Shown: positions 50,223 to 60,326, counted from the stretch's first letter. The stretch: 64,000 nucleotides of DNA from Alcanivorax sp. DP30 (GCF_009882945.1 NZ_WTUY01000024.1:62001-126000); one strand, 5' to 3'. Numbers and translations: made by a program. The notes: generated by a model not told the origin, from the sequence alone.

Positions 50223-51587
50223 TTATCGCTTTTCAATCGTCACCGGCAATCCATCCTTGGGCATGATCAATGGCACCTGCTGGGTGGGAACTTCATAGCC
50301 GGGCTTGACGCTGACTTTGTACTGTTTCAGGAAATGGAACAGAAATGTCTTGGTCTGCAGTTCGGCGAAGTTCAGGCCCAGGCACTTGTGATGGCCGCCG
50401 CCAAAGGGCAGCCACTGGTAGAAGTGTTTCTTGTGTTCGGCGCGTTCGTCACTGAAGCGTTCCGGATCGAAACTGTGCGGATGGGTCCAGTACTCGTCCA
50501 TATAGTGGGTGTACAGGGTGGAGACATTGACCAGGGTGTTGCGCGGCAAGGTATAGCCCTTGAAGGTGACATCCTTGACGGTACGGCGCGGAAAGGTGGT
50601 GAGCGGCGGGCGCATGCGCAGGGTTTCCTTGAAGACCCAGCCGGTTTTCTCCAGCTTGGCAAGATCATCGTACGCCAGCTCGTCCTTGTTCATACCCTGC
50701 ATTTCTTCATACAGGATATCCTGCCATTCCGGATGCTTGGCCAGCATGTAAAGCACCGAACACAAGGTGCTGGTGGTGGTGTCATGGGCGGCGAACAACA
50801 GGAAGATCATGTGATTCATCACGTCGCGGTCGCTGAGACCACCTTCCTCGTCCGCAGCCTTGCACAACTCGCTGAAGAAGTCGCTGTGCTCGCTGTTGCG
50901 TTTCTCCGGTATCAGGCGGGTGACAAAGTCTTCGAGATAACGGCGGCCCTTCATGCCGCGATGCCAGAGGGTGCCTGGGATTTCAACCCGTAGCACCGCC
51001 AGTGAAGCCTCAGTGGCATCAATGAAGGACTTGTTGACCTTGTCAGACTCCGGCCCCATTTCCAGCCCGAAGAAAATCTGTGCGCCGACATCCAGCAACA
51101 GTGTCTTGATGTGGTCCAGAAACTTGATCTCGGTACCTGTCGGCCAATGCTGAATCTCTCTTCCGATATGGGCATTCATACGATCCAGGTAACTGGCCAG
51201 TGCCGGTTTCTTGAATGCCTGCTGCATGATACGACGGTGGAACTTGTGATCGGCAAAATCGCGGAGCATCAGCCCATCAGTAAACAATTTCTCCAGAATC
51301 GGATTCCAGGCGGCTCGGCTGGAAAAAACATGGTCCGGGTCCTTGAGTACAAACTCGTTGGCTTCGGGTCCCAGCAGCGTGACACCCCGCTGGAACAGCA
51401 CTGAGCCCTTGAATACGAGACCGTATTTTTCCGCCCGTTCCGTCACCAGCTTGTGATAGTCCTTGAGGAAGGGAACCGTTTCGCCAAGCAGGGGCCAGCC
51501 ATAATCGCCGGGGATATCCTCAAGCTTGCGCTGGGGCATGCGAGGTAGCAGGTTGGCCTCTTGCTGGGCACTTTCCATTCGATTCAT
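50223..51587 (-). CDS. Cytochrome P450
   Basis: A 454-residue P450. The haem loop is FGGGHHKCLG with the Cys ligand. ExxR is KETLRMRP, and the I-helix oxygen-binding site is FAAHDTTTS. It starts without a signal peptide, so is probably cytosolic or membrane-associated. Layout resembles CYP51/CYP120-like P450s that act on lipids or terpenoids, rather than the CYP153 alkane hydroxylases; the substrate is not clear. GGGAG precedes ATG 51587. No ferredoxin gene is adjacent. Confidence 0.85.
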   Translation of the reverse strand: MNRMESAQQEANLLPRMPQRKLEDIPGDYGWPLLGETVPFLKDYHKLVTERAEKYGLVFKGSVLFQRGVTLLGPEANEFVLKDPDHVFSSRAAWNPILEKLFTDGLMLRDFADHKFHRRIMQQAFKKPALASYLDRMNAHIGREIQHWPTGTEIKFLDHIKTLLLDVGAQIFFGLEMGPESDKVNKSFIDATEASLAVLRVEIPGTLWHRGMKGRRYLEDFVTRLIPEKRNSEHSDFFSELCKAADEEGGLSDRDVMNHMIFLLFAAHDTTTSTLCSVLYMLAKHPEWQDILYEEMQGMNKDELAYDDLAKLEKTGWVFKETLRMRPPLTTFPRRTVKDVTFKGYTLPRNTLVNVSTLYTHYMDEYWTHPHSFDPERFSDERAEHKKHFYQWLPFGGGHHKCLGLNFAELQTKTFLFHFLKQYKVSVKPGYEVPTQQVPLIMPKDGLPVTIEKR

Positions 51588-51741
51588 GACTGGCTCCCGA
51601 TAAACACAATGTATAGATTGAATTTACTCCCGCTTCACCCCTCAGAACAGTGCCCTGTCGGCAACGGTCAATCGGTGCTGTTCTGCCCAGCCCTGCCGGG
51701 CGTCGGCGTGTTAGTATCGGGTTATAAAAAGGAGACGATTT

Positions 51742-52254
51742 ATGACCAAGCCTGCGGCAGCCTTTGAGCCCCTGGCCCTGGCGGTGCTGACTGTCAGTGA
51801 TACCCGTACCCCGGAAACGGATACCTCCGGTGATCTGCTGGTGAGCCGCCTGCAAGAGGCTGGCCATGAACTGGTGGCACGTCAGATCGTGAAGGACGAT
51901 ATCTATCAGCTGCGCAAGGTGGTGTCGGACTGGATTGCCGATGAGGGGATCCAGGTCATCCTGACCACAGGCGGCACCGGCTTCTCCGGCCGGGATTCCA
52001 CCCCGGAGGCACTGTCCGTGTTGTTCGACAAGCATATAGAAGGCTTCGGCGAGCTGTTCCGGCAGGTCAGTGTGGACGATATCGGCACTTCCACGGTGCA
52101 GTCTCGCTGTCTGGCCGGGCTGGCCAACCGGACGGTGATTTTCTGTTTGCCCGGCTCCAACAATGCCTGCGCCACCGGCTGGGATCGGATCATCCGTGAG
52201 CAGCTGGATGCCCGGCATCGTCCCTGCAATTTTGTCGGCCAGGTGAGACGATGA
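51742..52254 (+). CDS. moaB: Molybdopterin adenylyltransferase-type protein MoaB
   Basis: A 170-residue MoaB/Mog-type protein. Motifs: LTVSDTRTPETDTSGDLLV, LTTGGTGFSGRDSTPEAL, FCLPGSNNAC. It takes part in molybdenum cofactor synthesis by adenylating molybdopterin (family inference; E. coli MoaB activity is debated). It overlaps moeA by ATGA, forming a two-gene unit. AAGGAGA precedes ATG 51742. Confidence 0.9.
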   Translation: MTKPAAAFEPLALAVLTVSDTRTPETDTSGDLLVSRLQEAGHELVARQIVKDDIYQLRKVVSDWIADEGIQVILTTGGTGFSGRDSTPEALSVLFDKHIEGFGELFRQVSVDDIGTSTVQSRCLAGLANRTVIFCLPGSNNACATGWDRIIREQLDARHRPCNFVGQVRR

Positions 52255-53483
52255 CTGCGCCGCGTTCGCTGATGCCTGTGTCAGAAGCCCTTGAGCGACT
52301 GCTGGCAGCCGCGAAGCCGTTTCAGGCGGTACAGGAAATTGCCTTGAACGAAGCGCGCGGGCAGTACCTGGCCAGCCCGGTGCGGGCGCGGGTGGATGTG
52401 CCGGCCTTTGATAATGCCGCCGTGGATGGCGTGGCCTTGCGCTACGACGATCTGGACGAGCCTGGTCTCACCCTGCCCATGCATCTGCGTGTCGCGGCGG
52501 GTGATCCTCCGGCGACGCTGATGCCGGGTCAGGTGGCGCGCATTTTTACCGGTGCGCCGGTGCCGGCGGGGGCTGACACGGTGCTGATGCAGGAAGACTG
52601 CGAAATCGCCGATGGCCGGGTACGCCTGCCGGGCAAAGAGAGTGTCACAGCGGGTGACAATATCCGCCCCGCTGGCCAGGATGCCCGTCGCGATGACACG
52701 GTCATTGTGCGTGGCGCGCGATTGACGCCTCAGGCGGTGGGCCTGATCGCGTCAGTGGGTGAGTCCCGTGTGACCATCAACGCGCCACGTATTCTGGTGC
52801 TGACCACGGGTGATGAGCTGCAGAAACCGGAAGAGGCACCGCTTCCCGGCAAGATCTATGACAGCAATGGTCCCCAACTGGAACAGCTGCTGATCCAGAG
52901 TGGTTTTCCCAATGTGCTACGGGAACATTTGCCGGATGATCCTGAATTGATCCGCAATGCGCTGACCCGTTACCTGACCGATCCGCAGCAACGCCCTGAC
53001 GTGATTATTTCCACCGGGGGCGTGTCTGTTGGGGAGGAGGACCACTTGCGGGCAGTGCTTGAGCGTCATGGCAGGCTGGATTTCTGGCGTCTTGCGATCA
53101 AGCCTGGAAAGCCCTTTACCTTCGGTGAGGTGGATGGCCTGCCGTTCTTTGGCTTGCCAGGCAATCCCTCTGCGGTACTGGTGTGTTATCTGATGCTGGT
53201 GCTGCCAACCCTGCGACGCGCTTGCGGTCAGGAAAAGGTGCTGCCGGATCCTGTGCCTTTGCCGGCGAAATTTTCCATCGGCAAGCCTGGTAAACGACAG
53301 GAATACCTGCGAGTGCGCTGTATTCCCGGCCAGCAATCGCTGGTGCTGGAAAAACATCCCAACCAGAGTTCGGGCATGCTCAGTTCTGCGGTCTGGGCGG
53401 ATGGGCTGGCGGTTGTGCCTGTGAACGAAGCGGTTTTTCCTGGCGACATGCTGGATTATTTTTCCTTTGCGGATTTGCTTTAG
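52251..53483 (+). CDS. moeA: Molybdopterin molybdenumtransferase
   Basis: A 410-residue MoeA, which inserts molybdate into adenylylated molybdopterin. It has N-terminal domain DVPAFDNAAVDGVAL, RIFTGAPVPAGADTVLMQED, then NIRPAGQDAR, LTTGDEL, ISTGGVSVGEEDHLR, and FFGLPGNPSAVLVCY. All family motifs are present and length is normal. It follows moaB directly. Confidence 0.95.
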   Translation: MTAPRSLMPVSEALERLLAAAKPFQAVQEIALNEARGQYLASPVRARVDVPAFDNAAVDGVALRYDDLDEPGLTLPMHLRVAAGDPPATLMPGQVARIFTGAPVPAGADTVLMQEDCEIADGRVRLPGKESVTAGDNIRPAGQDARRDDTVIVRGARLTPQAVGLIASVGESRVTINAPRILVLTTGDELQKPEEAPLPGKIYDSNGPQLEQLLIQSGFPNVLREHLPDDPELIRNALTRYLTDPQQRPDVIISTGGVSVGEEDHLRAVLERHGRLDFWRLAIKPGKPFTFGEVDGLPFFGLPGNPSAVLVCYLMLVLPTLRRACGQEKVLPDPVPLPAKFSIGKPGKRQEYLRVRCIPGQQSLVLEKHPNQSSGMLSSAVWADGLAVVPVNEAVFPGDMLDYFSFADLL

Positions 53484-53495
53484 GGGTTCAATGGA

Positions 53496-54020
53496 GTGAT
53501 TGTTTCGTCCATGACGTTCTTGTTGATCGCTATTGCAGCATCAATGGCGTTTTTCTGGGGTGCTATTATTTTCTTCCTGCGCAAGAAAAAATGGATCGCC
53601 ATGGCAGCGTCTGTTTTTGTTATGCCCGCTCTGTGTCTGGGCGCTGGGCGTTTCTTTCCCATGGTCTACCAAGTGAATGATTGTGACAGCTATCAAACTG
53701 GCGTGTTGCTTTTCCCCAAGGAACAGCAGCATGGATGGTTGTTTTATGGTGCGGGGAGCTATGTTCAAAATCGAGGGGGCGACAGCCTCGTCGTGTTTCC
53801 CATCGAGTATCGACGACTCGTTCCTGGAATGAATGGCGCAGGAGCGCGCCGGGATCAAGAGCGGGTGTTTTCGATTGCCGCCAACGAACAGAGTCATCTG
53901 CCCATTCAGTCGATTACGTACACCTTCGCCGAGCCACCGGCTTCCCGCGGGGGCGACTATCGAGACAGGGAGACCATTTACGTGATGGAGTGCGCTTCGC
54001 GTCTTTCTTCCGCGACCTGA
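53496..54020 (+). CDS. Membrane-anchored hypothetical protein
   Basis: A 174-residue protein with two N-terminal hydrophobic helices (about 6-28 and 33-50) and a soluble remainder, which should be on the outer face. The sequence does not match a family known to me. Two later Cys occur (NDCDSY, MECAS). The start is uncertain: GTG 53496 (GGGG upstream) or ATG 53511, which would shorten the first helix by five residues. Confidence 0.5.
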   Translation: MIVSSMTFLLIAIAASMAFFWGAIIFFLRKKKWIAMAASVFVMPALCLGAGRFFPMVYQVNDCDSYQTGVLLFPKEQQHGWLFYGAGSYVQNRGGDSLVVFPIEYRRLVPGMNGAGARRDQERVFSIAANEQSHLPIQSITYTFAEPPASRGGDYRDRETIYVMECASRLSSAT

Positions 54021-54065
54021 TAACTTCTGGCCTATCCGCCTCTTAAAGATTAAAGGATTTTTATT

Positions 54066-54647
54066 ATGACTATCGAATCTGCGCTGTTGGCTCGCGCTGA
54101 CTCCAAGTGTGAACTATGTGGCGCGGCCAGTGGCCTCAGCGTGTATCCGGTGCCGCCAACTTCGGATGGTTCTGCTGAGCAGTCTGCCTTGTTGTGTGAA
54201 ACCTGTCAGTACCAGATTGATAACCCGGGCAACGAAGACGCTAACCACTGGCGTTGCCTGAACGACAGCATGTGGAGCCAGCAACCCGCGGTGCAGGTGC
54301 TGGCCTGGCGAATGCTCACGCGGCTGCGCGCAGAGGGTTGGACCCAGGATCTACTCGACATGCTCTATCTCGAAGACGATGTACTGGAATGGGCTCAGGC
54401 CACCGGGGAAGGAGCTCAGGAAGAACAGGGTGTGCAGCATCGCGATAGCAATGGCGCGGTGCTGGAAGCGGGAGACTCGGTGACGCTGATAAAGGATCTC
54501 AATGTTAAGGGCGCAAACTTTACCGCCAAGCGCGGTACTCCCGTGCGCAATATCTCTCTGGTACAGGATAATCCGGAGCAGATAGAGGGCCGGGTGGAAG
54601 GGCAGCGGATTGTTATCCTTACCCAGTTTGTGAAGAAGAACGGATGA
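54066..54647 (+). CDS. PhnA/YjdM-type zinc-ribbon protein
   Basis: A 193-residue protein of the PhnA/YjdM family. The N-terminus has a zinc ribbon, SKCELCGAASG then LLCETCQYQI. The C-terminal PhnA domain starts at DSNGAVLEAGDSVTLIKDLN and ends IEGRVEGQRIVILTQFVKK. Its first studied member was wrongly tied to phosphonoacetate use; the true role is unclear. Its last codons overlap cobU by ATGA, which suggests the two genes are translated together, although cobU is a B12 gene. Confidence 0.85.
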   Translation: MTIESALLARADSKCELCGAASGLSVYPVPPTSDGSAEQSALLCETCQYQIDNPGNEDANHWRCLNDSMWSQQPAVQVLAWRMLTRLRAEGWTQDLLDMLYLEDDVLEWAQATGEGAQEEQGVQHRDSNGAVLEAGDSVTLIKDLNVKGANFTAKRGTPVRNISLVQDNPEQIEGRVEGQRIVILTQFVKKNG

Positions 54648-55168
54648 AAAAGAGCCTGTTACTTGGTGGTGTACGATCCGGCAAAAGTTCTCTTGCGGAA
54701 ACGTTGGTGGCGGGTCAGGCCGACCCGGTGGTGTATGTGGCCACTGCCACTGCGGGTGATGAAGAGATGAGTGATCGTATTCGTCGTCATCAACGGCGAC
54801 GCCCGTCTCGCTGGGGGCTGGTGGAAGAGCCGGTGGGGCTGGGCAGACTGTTGACTCGACAGGCCACCCTGTCGCCACCGCCCTGTGTGCTGATCGACTG
54901 CATGAGTCTGTGGGTAAGCAATCTGCTGCACGCTGGTGATACGGTGTTTGTCCGTGAGCGCGACCATTTTCTCGCCGCGCTGGAGCGTTATCCGGGTAAT
55001 GTGGTGATCGTAAGCAACGAAGTGGGGCTGGGGATTATCGGTATGGACCCGCTTACCCGCCGTTTCGCGGATGAGCTGGGGTGGCTGAATCAGTCGCTGG
55101 CCCGGCGCTGCGACAATGTGTTGATGACGATTGCGGGAATCACCCAGACGCTGAAGGGCGGGGAATAG
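54644..55168 (+). CDS. cobU: Adenosylcobinamide kinase / guanylyltransferase
   Basis: A 174-residue CobU/CobP, which phosphorylates adenosylcobinamide and adds GMP in late B12 assembly. P-loop GGVRSGKSS at 8-16, VATATAGDEEM, RIRRHQRRRPSRW (with the His that carries GMP), SNEVGLGI. Length is near the usual 180. It ends just before REPIN element 3 and is convergent to cobC. Confidence 0.92.
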   Translation: MKKSLLLGGVRSGKSSLAETLVAGQADPVVYVATATAGDEEMSDRIRRHQRRRPSRWGLVEEPVGLGRLLTRQATLSPPPCVLIDCMSLWVSNLLHAGDTVFVRERDHFLAALERYPGNVVIVSNEVGLGIIGMDPLTRRFADELGWLNQSLARRCDNVLMTIAGITQTLKGGE

Positions 55169-55176
55169 CGCTTGCC

Positions 55177-55337
55177 GTAGGAGCGTCGCTGGCGGCGCGA
55201 TAGCCCAAACCCCGAAAAGAGGGATTGGCTACAGAGGCCGCTGAGATCGCAAAAAGCGTTTTCTCTGTGCCTCAATTCGCTGTGATGAAAATGCGTTTTA
55301 TCCTCGCCTGGAATCGCGCCGCCAGCGACGCTCCTAC
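55177..55337. repeat. REPIN-like element 3
   Basis: Inverted 25-bp arms GTAGGAGCGTCGCTGGC... (55177-55201) and its mate ending CCAGCGACGCTCCTAC (55313-55337), separated by about 110 bases. Its arms are identical to element 1 apart from the first bases. Sits between convergent cobU and cobC. Confidence 0.82.
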
Positions 55338-55346
55338 AAAAATTGG

Positions 55347-55943
55347 CTAGCCGTGCTTCACCAGACAACTCAGGGTGCCGAATTCGGTTTGATCCAGGCG
55401 AATCTGTGAACGACAGGCAAACGGAATCTGAAAACCAGCCATGGCGTTACTCGGTGTCAGGCCCAGCACATGGCCGAGTACCATGCGAATGACGCCACCG
55501 TGGCATACCAGAAGCACTTTCTTTCCCGCCAGCTCGTCACTCCATTGCTGCCATGATTGCCCGATGCGCTGGTGAAAATCCTGAATGGTTTCCGCATTGG
55601 GTGGCGCATGGTTTTCTGCATCGCGCCAGAAATTGGCCTGATGGTCGCCATACTCCTGTTCCACCTGCTCCCGGGTTTTTCCTTCCCAGTCGCCGAAACA
55701 GATTTCCTTGAAGCCTTCTGCCACGCTGAGTGGTGCGTCGATTTTTTCTGACAGTTCAGTGGCAAATTCCCGGCATCGCAGCAGCGGTGAAGAGAGGATG
55801 TGGTCCCAGGTTTCGCCCGCGGCGATGGCGTTGCGCATTTGCTGCCAGCCCAGTTCGCTGAGTGGATCATCCTTGTGGCCGCGGTACATGTGGCCGCCGG
55901 CGGGTTCCCCATGGCGGATCAGATCGAAAGTGGTAGTGGTCAT
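55347..55943 (-). CDS. cobC: Histidine phosphatase, CobC-like
   Basis: A 198-residue histidine phosphatase. The catalytic RHG is in LIRHGEP and the second His in VCHGGVIRMVLGH. CobC removes the 5' phosphate from alpha-ribazole phosphate (or adenosylcobalamin 5'-phosphate) in the lower-ligand branch of B12 synthesis. It follows cobT by 4 bases. ATG 55943 is chosen, as the longer frame overlaps cobT. Confidence 0.87.
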   Translation of the reverse strand: MTTTTFDLIRHGEPAGGHMYRGHKDDPLSELGWQQMRNAIAAGETWDHILSSPLLRCREFATELSEKIDAPLSVAEGFKEICFGDWEGKTREQVEQEYGDHQANFWRDAENHAPPNAETIQDFHQRIGQSWQQWSDELAGKKVLLVCHGGVIRMVLGHVLGLTPSNAMAGFQIPFACRSQIRLDQTEFGTLSCLVKHG

Positions 55944-55947
55944 GGGC

Positions 55948-57003
55948 TTACTCGTCTGCGTTGCTGACGCCGGCATCGGCGAAGGTGGCCATATGATTAT
56001 GCAGGGCGCAGGCGCTGCGGATCAGGGGGACGGCAACGGCGGCGCCGCTGCCTTCGCCAAGACGCATGCCCAGATCCAGCAATGGGTCGGCGTTCATGGC
56101 CTGCAATACGCGCTGATGGCCGGGTTCTTTTGAGCGGTGGGCGAACAATAGCCAGTCTGCCAGTTGCGGGCGCAGGCGCAGGGCACTCAGGGCGGCAACA
56201 GAAACAATAAAGCCATCCACCAGAACGGGAATGCCTCGCACCGCGCAGCCGATAAAGGCCCCGGCGATGGCAGCAATTTCAAAGCCGCCCAGCGATGCCA
56301 GGCAGCCCAGCGGTTCCTGCGAAACACCGTGGCGGGACAGCGCCCGTTCAATGACCGTTATCTTGTGACGTACGCCGTCCTGGTCCAGCCCCGTGCCGGG
56401 GCCTGCCAGCTCATGGGCTGAAGCTCCTAGCAAAGCACAGGCCAGCGCGCTGGCACTGGTGGTGTTGCCAATGCCCATGTCTCCCGCAATAAAAAGTTGG
56501 CAGCCGTTATCGGCGGCGCGTTGGGCAGCCCTGTCGCCGGCGAGCAGTGCCCGTTGTAGTTGGGCGTCGCTCATGGCTGCTTGTGCAGCGAGGTTGGCGG
56601 TACCGGGTGCGATTATCTCATCAATAACACCGTCGGTGAGCGGTGGCGGACTGACGGTGCCCAGGTTGATCACCTCCAGCTGCGCATTGAGCGCGCGGGC
56701 CATCACGCTGATGGCGGCGCCACCGGAGACAAAGTTGGCAATCATCTGCCCGGTGACCGCTTGGGGAAACAGGGAAATTCCTTCGGCACATACGCCGTGA
56801 TCGGCGGCGAACACCGCAATATTGATTCGCTCGGCAGAGGGTTGGTGGTTGCGTTGTAAACTGGCCATGGTGATGGCGATCTGCTCAAGCTGGCCCAGCG
56901 AGCCGGCAGGTTTCGTCAGTTGCCCCTGACGGACTTGCGCAGATTTTTTGTGCGCGTCGCTGGGTGTGGCGATGGGCTGTTGCCAGGGAAGAGGGCTAGT
57001 CAC
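55948..57003 (-). CDS. cobT: Nicotinate-nucleotide-dimethylbenzimidazole phosphoribosyltransferase
   Basis: A 351-residue CobT that makes alpha-ribazole 5'-phosphate for the B12 lower ligand. Visible: [59 protein letters not shown] and the final [14 protein letters not shown]. The start GTG 57003 has AAGGGA upstream and fits the family length; the frame upstream extends another 25 codons without a match to CobT. Third gene of the btuB-lipoprotein-cobT-cobC row. Confidence 0.92.
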   Translation of the reverse strand: MTSPLPWQQPIATPSDAHKKSAQVRQGQLTKPAGSLGQLEQIAITMASLQRNHQPSAERINIAVFAADHGVCAEGISLFPQAVTGQMIANFVSGGAAISVMARALNAQLEVINLGTVSPPPLTDGVIDEIIAPGTANLAAQAAMSDAQLQRALLAGDRAAQRAADNGCQLFIAGDMGIGNTTSASALACALLGASAHELAGPGTGLDQDGVRHKITVIERALSRHGVSQEPLGCLASLGGFEIAAIAGAFIGCAVRGIPVLVDGFIVSVAALSALRLRPQLADWLLFAHRSKEPGHQRVLQAMNADPLLDLGMRLGEGSGAAVAVPLIRSACALHNHMATFADAGVSNADE

Positions 57004-57104
57004 AATGAAATCCCTTGTGGGCGGAGAAGGAAAGCCGCAAATCCTCGGCGGGCACGCCAGAGGTGTCAAGTTGGCCAAGATGGCGAACCGGCATGCGGGG
57101 TAAA

Positions 57105-57125
57105 GGGAGGCGTGGATCGCCTCCC
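57105..57125 (-). terminator. Hairpin between lipoprotein gene and cobT
   Basis: Perfect 8-bp stem GGGAGGCG / CGCCTCCC with a 5-nt loop, followed on the minus strand by TTTACC. It may reduce readthrough from the btuB-lipoprotein genes into cobT. Confidence 0.55.
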
Positions 57126-57137
57126 GGATTGTTTGGG

Positions 57138-58310
57138 TTAACGCTCGGCAAACGCCAGTCCGATGGGGAGCAGGCTGGTGCTGACAAAACCGGATTGGCT
57201 ATCTGTATTGGTGTTGATGACGCGCAGGCCGGGCTTGCTGCTGGTAGCATCGGCCACCCAAAGATTGCCCTGTGGCCCCAGACCCGCAGCGCGAAGGTCC
57301 ATGCTTGCCAGTCCGGAGATGGCGCCATCGGCCACGACGCCGGTGGTGGGATTGAAGGCACGCAGGGTGATGTTCTGCCAGCCGGCGTAGCCCAGGTAAT
57401 AGCCTTTGCTCTCATCAACAATGACGATGCTGCTGATCAGGCCGGTGCTGGCGGTGTCATCCACGCGTTGCTCCACGGCGTAGGTGTCCACATCAACCAC
57501 ATCGATGCCGCCGCTATATTCCGGGGTATAGACGCCCTGGTGCTGTACCAGCAGACCCAGTTGATCATGCCAGGTCAGGCCCATAGGGTTCTTGCCGATC
57601 AGGGGAATCCCTTTCAGGCTGCCGCTATCCATGCCGGTATCGATTTCCATATCGGTGGTGGTGTCGAAAACGGCCAGGTAGGCGGTGTTGCTGGGTTGCC
57701 ATGCGCTGTCCAGGCGCTGCAGTGTGATGAACAGCTTGCCGTTGACGATGGTGGCGTCAGACATGTTCGGCGCGCCCTGGGTATCTGCCGGCAGGTAGGC
57801 GGAAAGATCCAGCTCGCCGATCTTGAAGTCCGCCTCATTGCTGGCGGAGGGGTTAACGATCCAGGCCTTGTCACTGTCGTAGCGAATCAGATACGCCTTG
57901 TCCGGCTGGGCGAACACCAGGGTATAGGGGTTGCTGGAATTGGCATCCCCGGCGTCGACAGTGGAGTAGGTCCACTCGAAAACAGCGGGGTTGTTCAAAT
58001 TCACTTTGTTGACCCGGTCGGTTTGGAAGCGCTCATACAGGTAGTAATCGGTGCCGTCGGTGGAAACTCCGATATCCGAAATGGTGGGGTGATAGCTGCC
58101 GGAGCTGGTCTTGTCCGCCACACTCACCAGTTCAACGGCGCCGGAGCTGTAATCCGAGGCGGCCGTCGCCACTACCACAATGCCTTCGCGGGCGGACACT
58201 TGTGCCGGTGCTGGATCGTCGGAGTCTCCACCGCAGGCAGCGAGAGCCAGAGACAGGCTGGCAAGAACAAGGGGGCGCAGGGGGTTGCGGCGAAGCGCGT
58301 CAAAGGTCAT
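57138..58310 (-). CDS. Beta-propeller-like lipoprotein linked to B12 receptor
   Basis: A 390-residue lipoprotein (lipobox LALAACG near residue 25). The rest is made of repeated beta-rich units, such as [46 protein letters not shown] and [20 protein letters not shown], resembling a seven-bladed propeller. It lies directly after btuB in an operon downstream of the riboswitch. A role in cobalamin uptake at the outer membrane is inferred from that position alone. ATG 58310 has AGGAAC upstream. Confidence 0.7.
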   Translation of the reverse strand: MTFDALRRNPLRPLVLASLSLALAACGGDSDDPAPAQVSAREGIVVVATAASDYSSGAVELVSVADKTSSGSYHPTISDIGVSTDGTDYYLYERFQTDRVNKVNLNNPAVFEWTYSTVDAGDANSSNPYTLVFAQPDKAYLIRYDSDKAWIVNPSASNEADFKIGELDLSAYLPADTQGAPNMSDATIVNGKLFITLQRLDSAWQPSNTAYLAVFDTTTDMEIDTGMDSGSLKGIPLIGKNPMGLTWHDQLGLLVQHQGVYTPEYSGGIDVVDVDTYAVEQRVDDTASTGLISSIVIVDESKGYYLGYAGWQNITLRAFNPTTGVVADGAISGLASMDLRAAGLGPQGNLWVADATSSKPGLRVINTNTDSQSGFVSTSLLPIGLAFAER

Positions 58311-58331
58311 GGGGGTTCCTCGCATTAACGA

Positions 58332-60326
58332 TCACAGTGTGTGTTGGAGATTGATGAAAAAGCCGCGCCCCGTGCTGGGGAAGCGATTGAAATCCTGATA
58401 CAGCTCGTCCGTGAGGTTCTGCACTTCCAGCCGTAATTCCGTTTTGCTGCGATGGTTCCAGGCGTGTTGCCAGCCAAGAGCGGCATCCACGGTGTTGCGT
58501 GGGTCGGCCTTGAGCAGATTGGGTGAGTCGTAATAAAGCTCGTCGGCGTAGTGCCAGGTCAGGTCGAGGGTAAACGGTGCCAGGCGCCATTGGCTGTTGA
58601 GGGTGCCGATGCGGTGATAGATTCCCGGTAAGCGTTTGGTTTGCTGATCGGCTATCTGCTCGGAGAGGTTTTCCGAATCCTGGAAAGTGGCATTGGCGGT
58701 GAGGGTCCAGTTGTCCATCAGGTCGTACTGCGCTTCCAGCTCAATTCCTTCTATTTCTGCTTCCACATTGATGTAGCGACCCACGCCGCGGGCGTCATAG
58801 ATTGCGGTGATGGCCGGGTCCAGGCGTCGCAGGAAGCCGGTGACTTCAAGATGACCTCGGCTCACCAGTAATCGCGCGCTGATGTCGCCGTTCAGGGACT
58901 CTTCCGCTTGCAGTTCCGGGTTACCGATAAACAGACCCTGCTGGCCATACTGTTCCAGCAGGGTGGGGATGCGCACCTGACGGGCCAGGTTGGCGTAGAG
59001 CCACAGGAAGTCGGTGGCTGCCCAGCGGCTGCCCAGTTGCCAGGCGCGATAACGTTCATTGCGGTCGGTGGCGATGCGCTGGTTATTACCATCAATGCTT
59101 TCGCTTTCATCGCTGACGTTGAACTGTCGAACGGCAACCTGGGTACGCAGGCGGTCGGCTTCGCTGTGCCATTCGTGGCTCAGGGAAGAGGCAATAAAAC
59201 GGCGCTGGCGTTGGGTGTCCGGTTCCTGTTGCAGCTGATCGCGCTGGTCCATGTCGTACCAGGCGATGTCCAGGGCTGCACTGAGTTGATGGTTGCCCTG
59301 GTGCCAGGTGGCGCTGTTGTTGAAAGCAATCTGATCGACCTGGGTGAGCAGGTCGTAGGTACCGGTGCCGACCCGGCCATTGAGGTCCTGATAGGTTTCT
59401 TCGCTGTCGCCCACCAGCAGACGGTGACTGCTGTGCAGGTTGCCGTTCAGCCAGCTGCTGTCCTGGTAATGGAGCTGGGCGCGTCGTTGTTCGGTGTTCA
59501 GTCGGGCGCGGTTGTTGGCCCAGTTCTGAATGCTGGGGATGCCCTTGTCCTTGTCTGACCATTGCAGCAGGGCGTTCAGATTACGGGATGGGGTGAACTG
59601 ATAGCCCAGCTTCATGCTGCCGTCATTCTGGGTGACATCCGCATTGCGACGGGTGCTTTCTTCGCCGTCCTGCGGATTAAACCACTGCGGCTCGTTGGGG
59701 TAGCTGAAGTCGTTGTCGGCCTGTTGCCGATTCAGGGAAACCCAGTAATGGAACCGATCCTGGCTGCCGCTGTTGAACAGACCGTAACGCTGTGTGCCGA
59801 ACGATCCTGTGCCCAGACTGATGCGTGTCTCGTCCACGCTGTCCTGGCCGAGTGATTCCATTGCAACGATGCCGCCCACCCCTGCCTGGGCGTAACGGGC
59901 GGGGGCGTTGCCAGGATAGACCTGAATCTCGGCAATATCGTGGAGGGTGTAAAAACTCAGATCGACACCACCGTAGATCGGGTCGTTGAGCAGCATGCCG
60001 TCCAGATAAACTTGTACCTGTTTGCTCGTAGAGCCGCGAATGGAGACCGTGGAATAGCTGCCGAGTCCGCCACTTTCCCGAACCTGAACGCCGGTCTGGG
60101 TGCTCAGGGTATCGGCCAGGGTGGTGGTGGTATTCTCGAACTGTTCCCGTTCAATCACCCGAACCACGCTGGTTTCCTCGTAGGGGGTCAATTCTGCGGC
60201 ACGATTGAGGGGTTTGTCTGTCACAACCACAGGCGCCAGCACGTTGTCGCCGGACACATCGGCGAGGCACGATAGCGGGCTACCGAGCAGGCACAGGGAA
60301 ACCAGTGTGTACGTTGGCCGTGTCAT
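58332..60326 (-). CDS. btuB: TonB-dependent B12 receptor
   Basis: A 664-residue outer-membrane receptor. Signal peptide up to about residue 22, plug domain with TQTGVQVRESGGLGSYSTVS and IRGSTSKQVQVYLDGMLLND, then a 22-strand barrel ending at GRGFFINLQHTL (aromatic end). The TonB box is likely near APVVVTD. It lies downstream of a cobalamin riboswitch, which makes B12 the expected ligand. ATG 60326, preceded by AGAGG, is preferred to the ATG six codons earlier. Repression is by the riboswitch at high B12. Confidence 0.9.
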   Translation of the reverse strand: MTRPTYTLVSLCLLGSPLSCLADVSGDNVLAPVVVTDKPLNRAAELTPYEETSVVRVIEREQFENTTTTLADTLSTQTGVQVRESGGLGSYSTVSIRGSTSKQVQVYLDGMLLNDPIYGGVDLSFYTLHDIAEIQVYPGNAPARYAQAGVGGIVAMESLGQDSVDETRISLGTGSFGTQRYGLFNSGSQDRFHYWVSLNRQQADNDFSYPNEPQWFNPQDGEESTRRNADVTQNDGSMKLGYQFTPSRNLNALLQWSDKDKGIPSIQNWANNRARLNTEQRRAQLHYQDSSWLNGNLHSSHRLLVGDSEETYQDLNGRVGTGTYDLLTQVDQIAFNNSATWHQGNHQLSAALDIAWYDMDQRDQLQQEPDTQRQRRFIASSLSHEWHSEADRLRTQVAVRQFNVSDESESIDGNNQRIATDRNERYRAWQLGSRWAATDFLWLYANLARQVRIPTLLEQYGQQGLFIGNPELQAEESLNGDISARLLVSRGHLEVTGFLRRLDPAITAIYDARGVGRYINVEAEIEGIELEAQYDLMDNWTLTANATFQDSENLSEQIADQQTKRLPGIYHRIGTLNSQWRLAPFTLDLTWHYADELYYDSPNLLKADPRNTVDAALGWQHAWNHRSKTELRLEVQNLTDELYQDFNRFPSTGRGFFINLQHTL

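Noticed and set aside
57015-58328. 437-residue open frame on the plus strand
   Set aside because: It is antisense to the B12-linked lipoprotein gene, with repeated Gly/Val and no domain, so a shadow.
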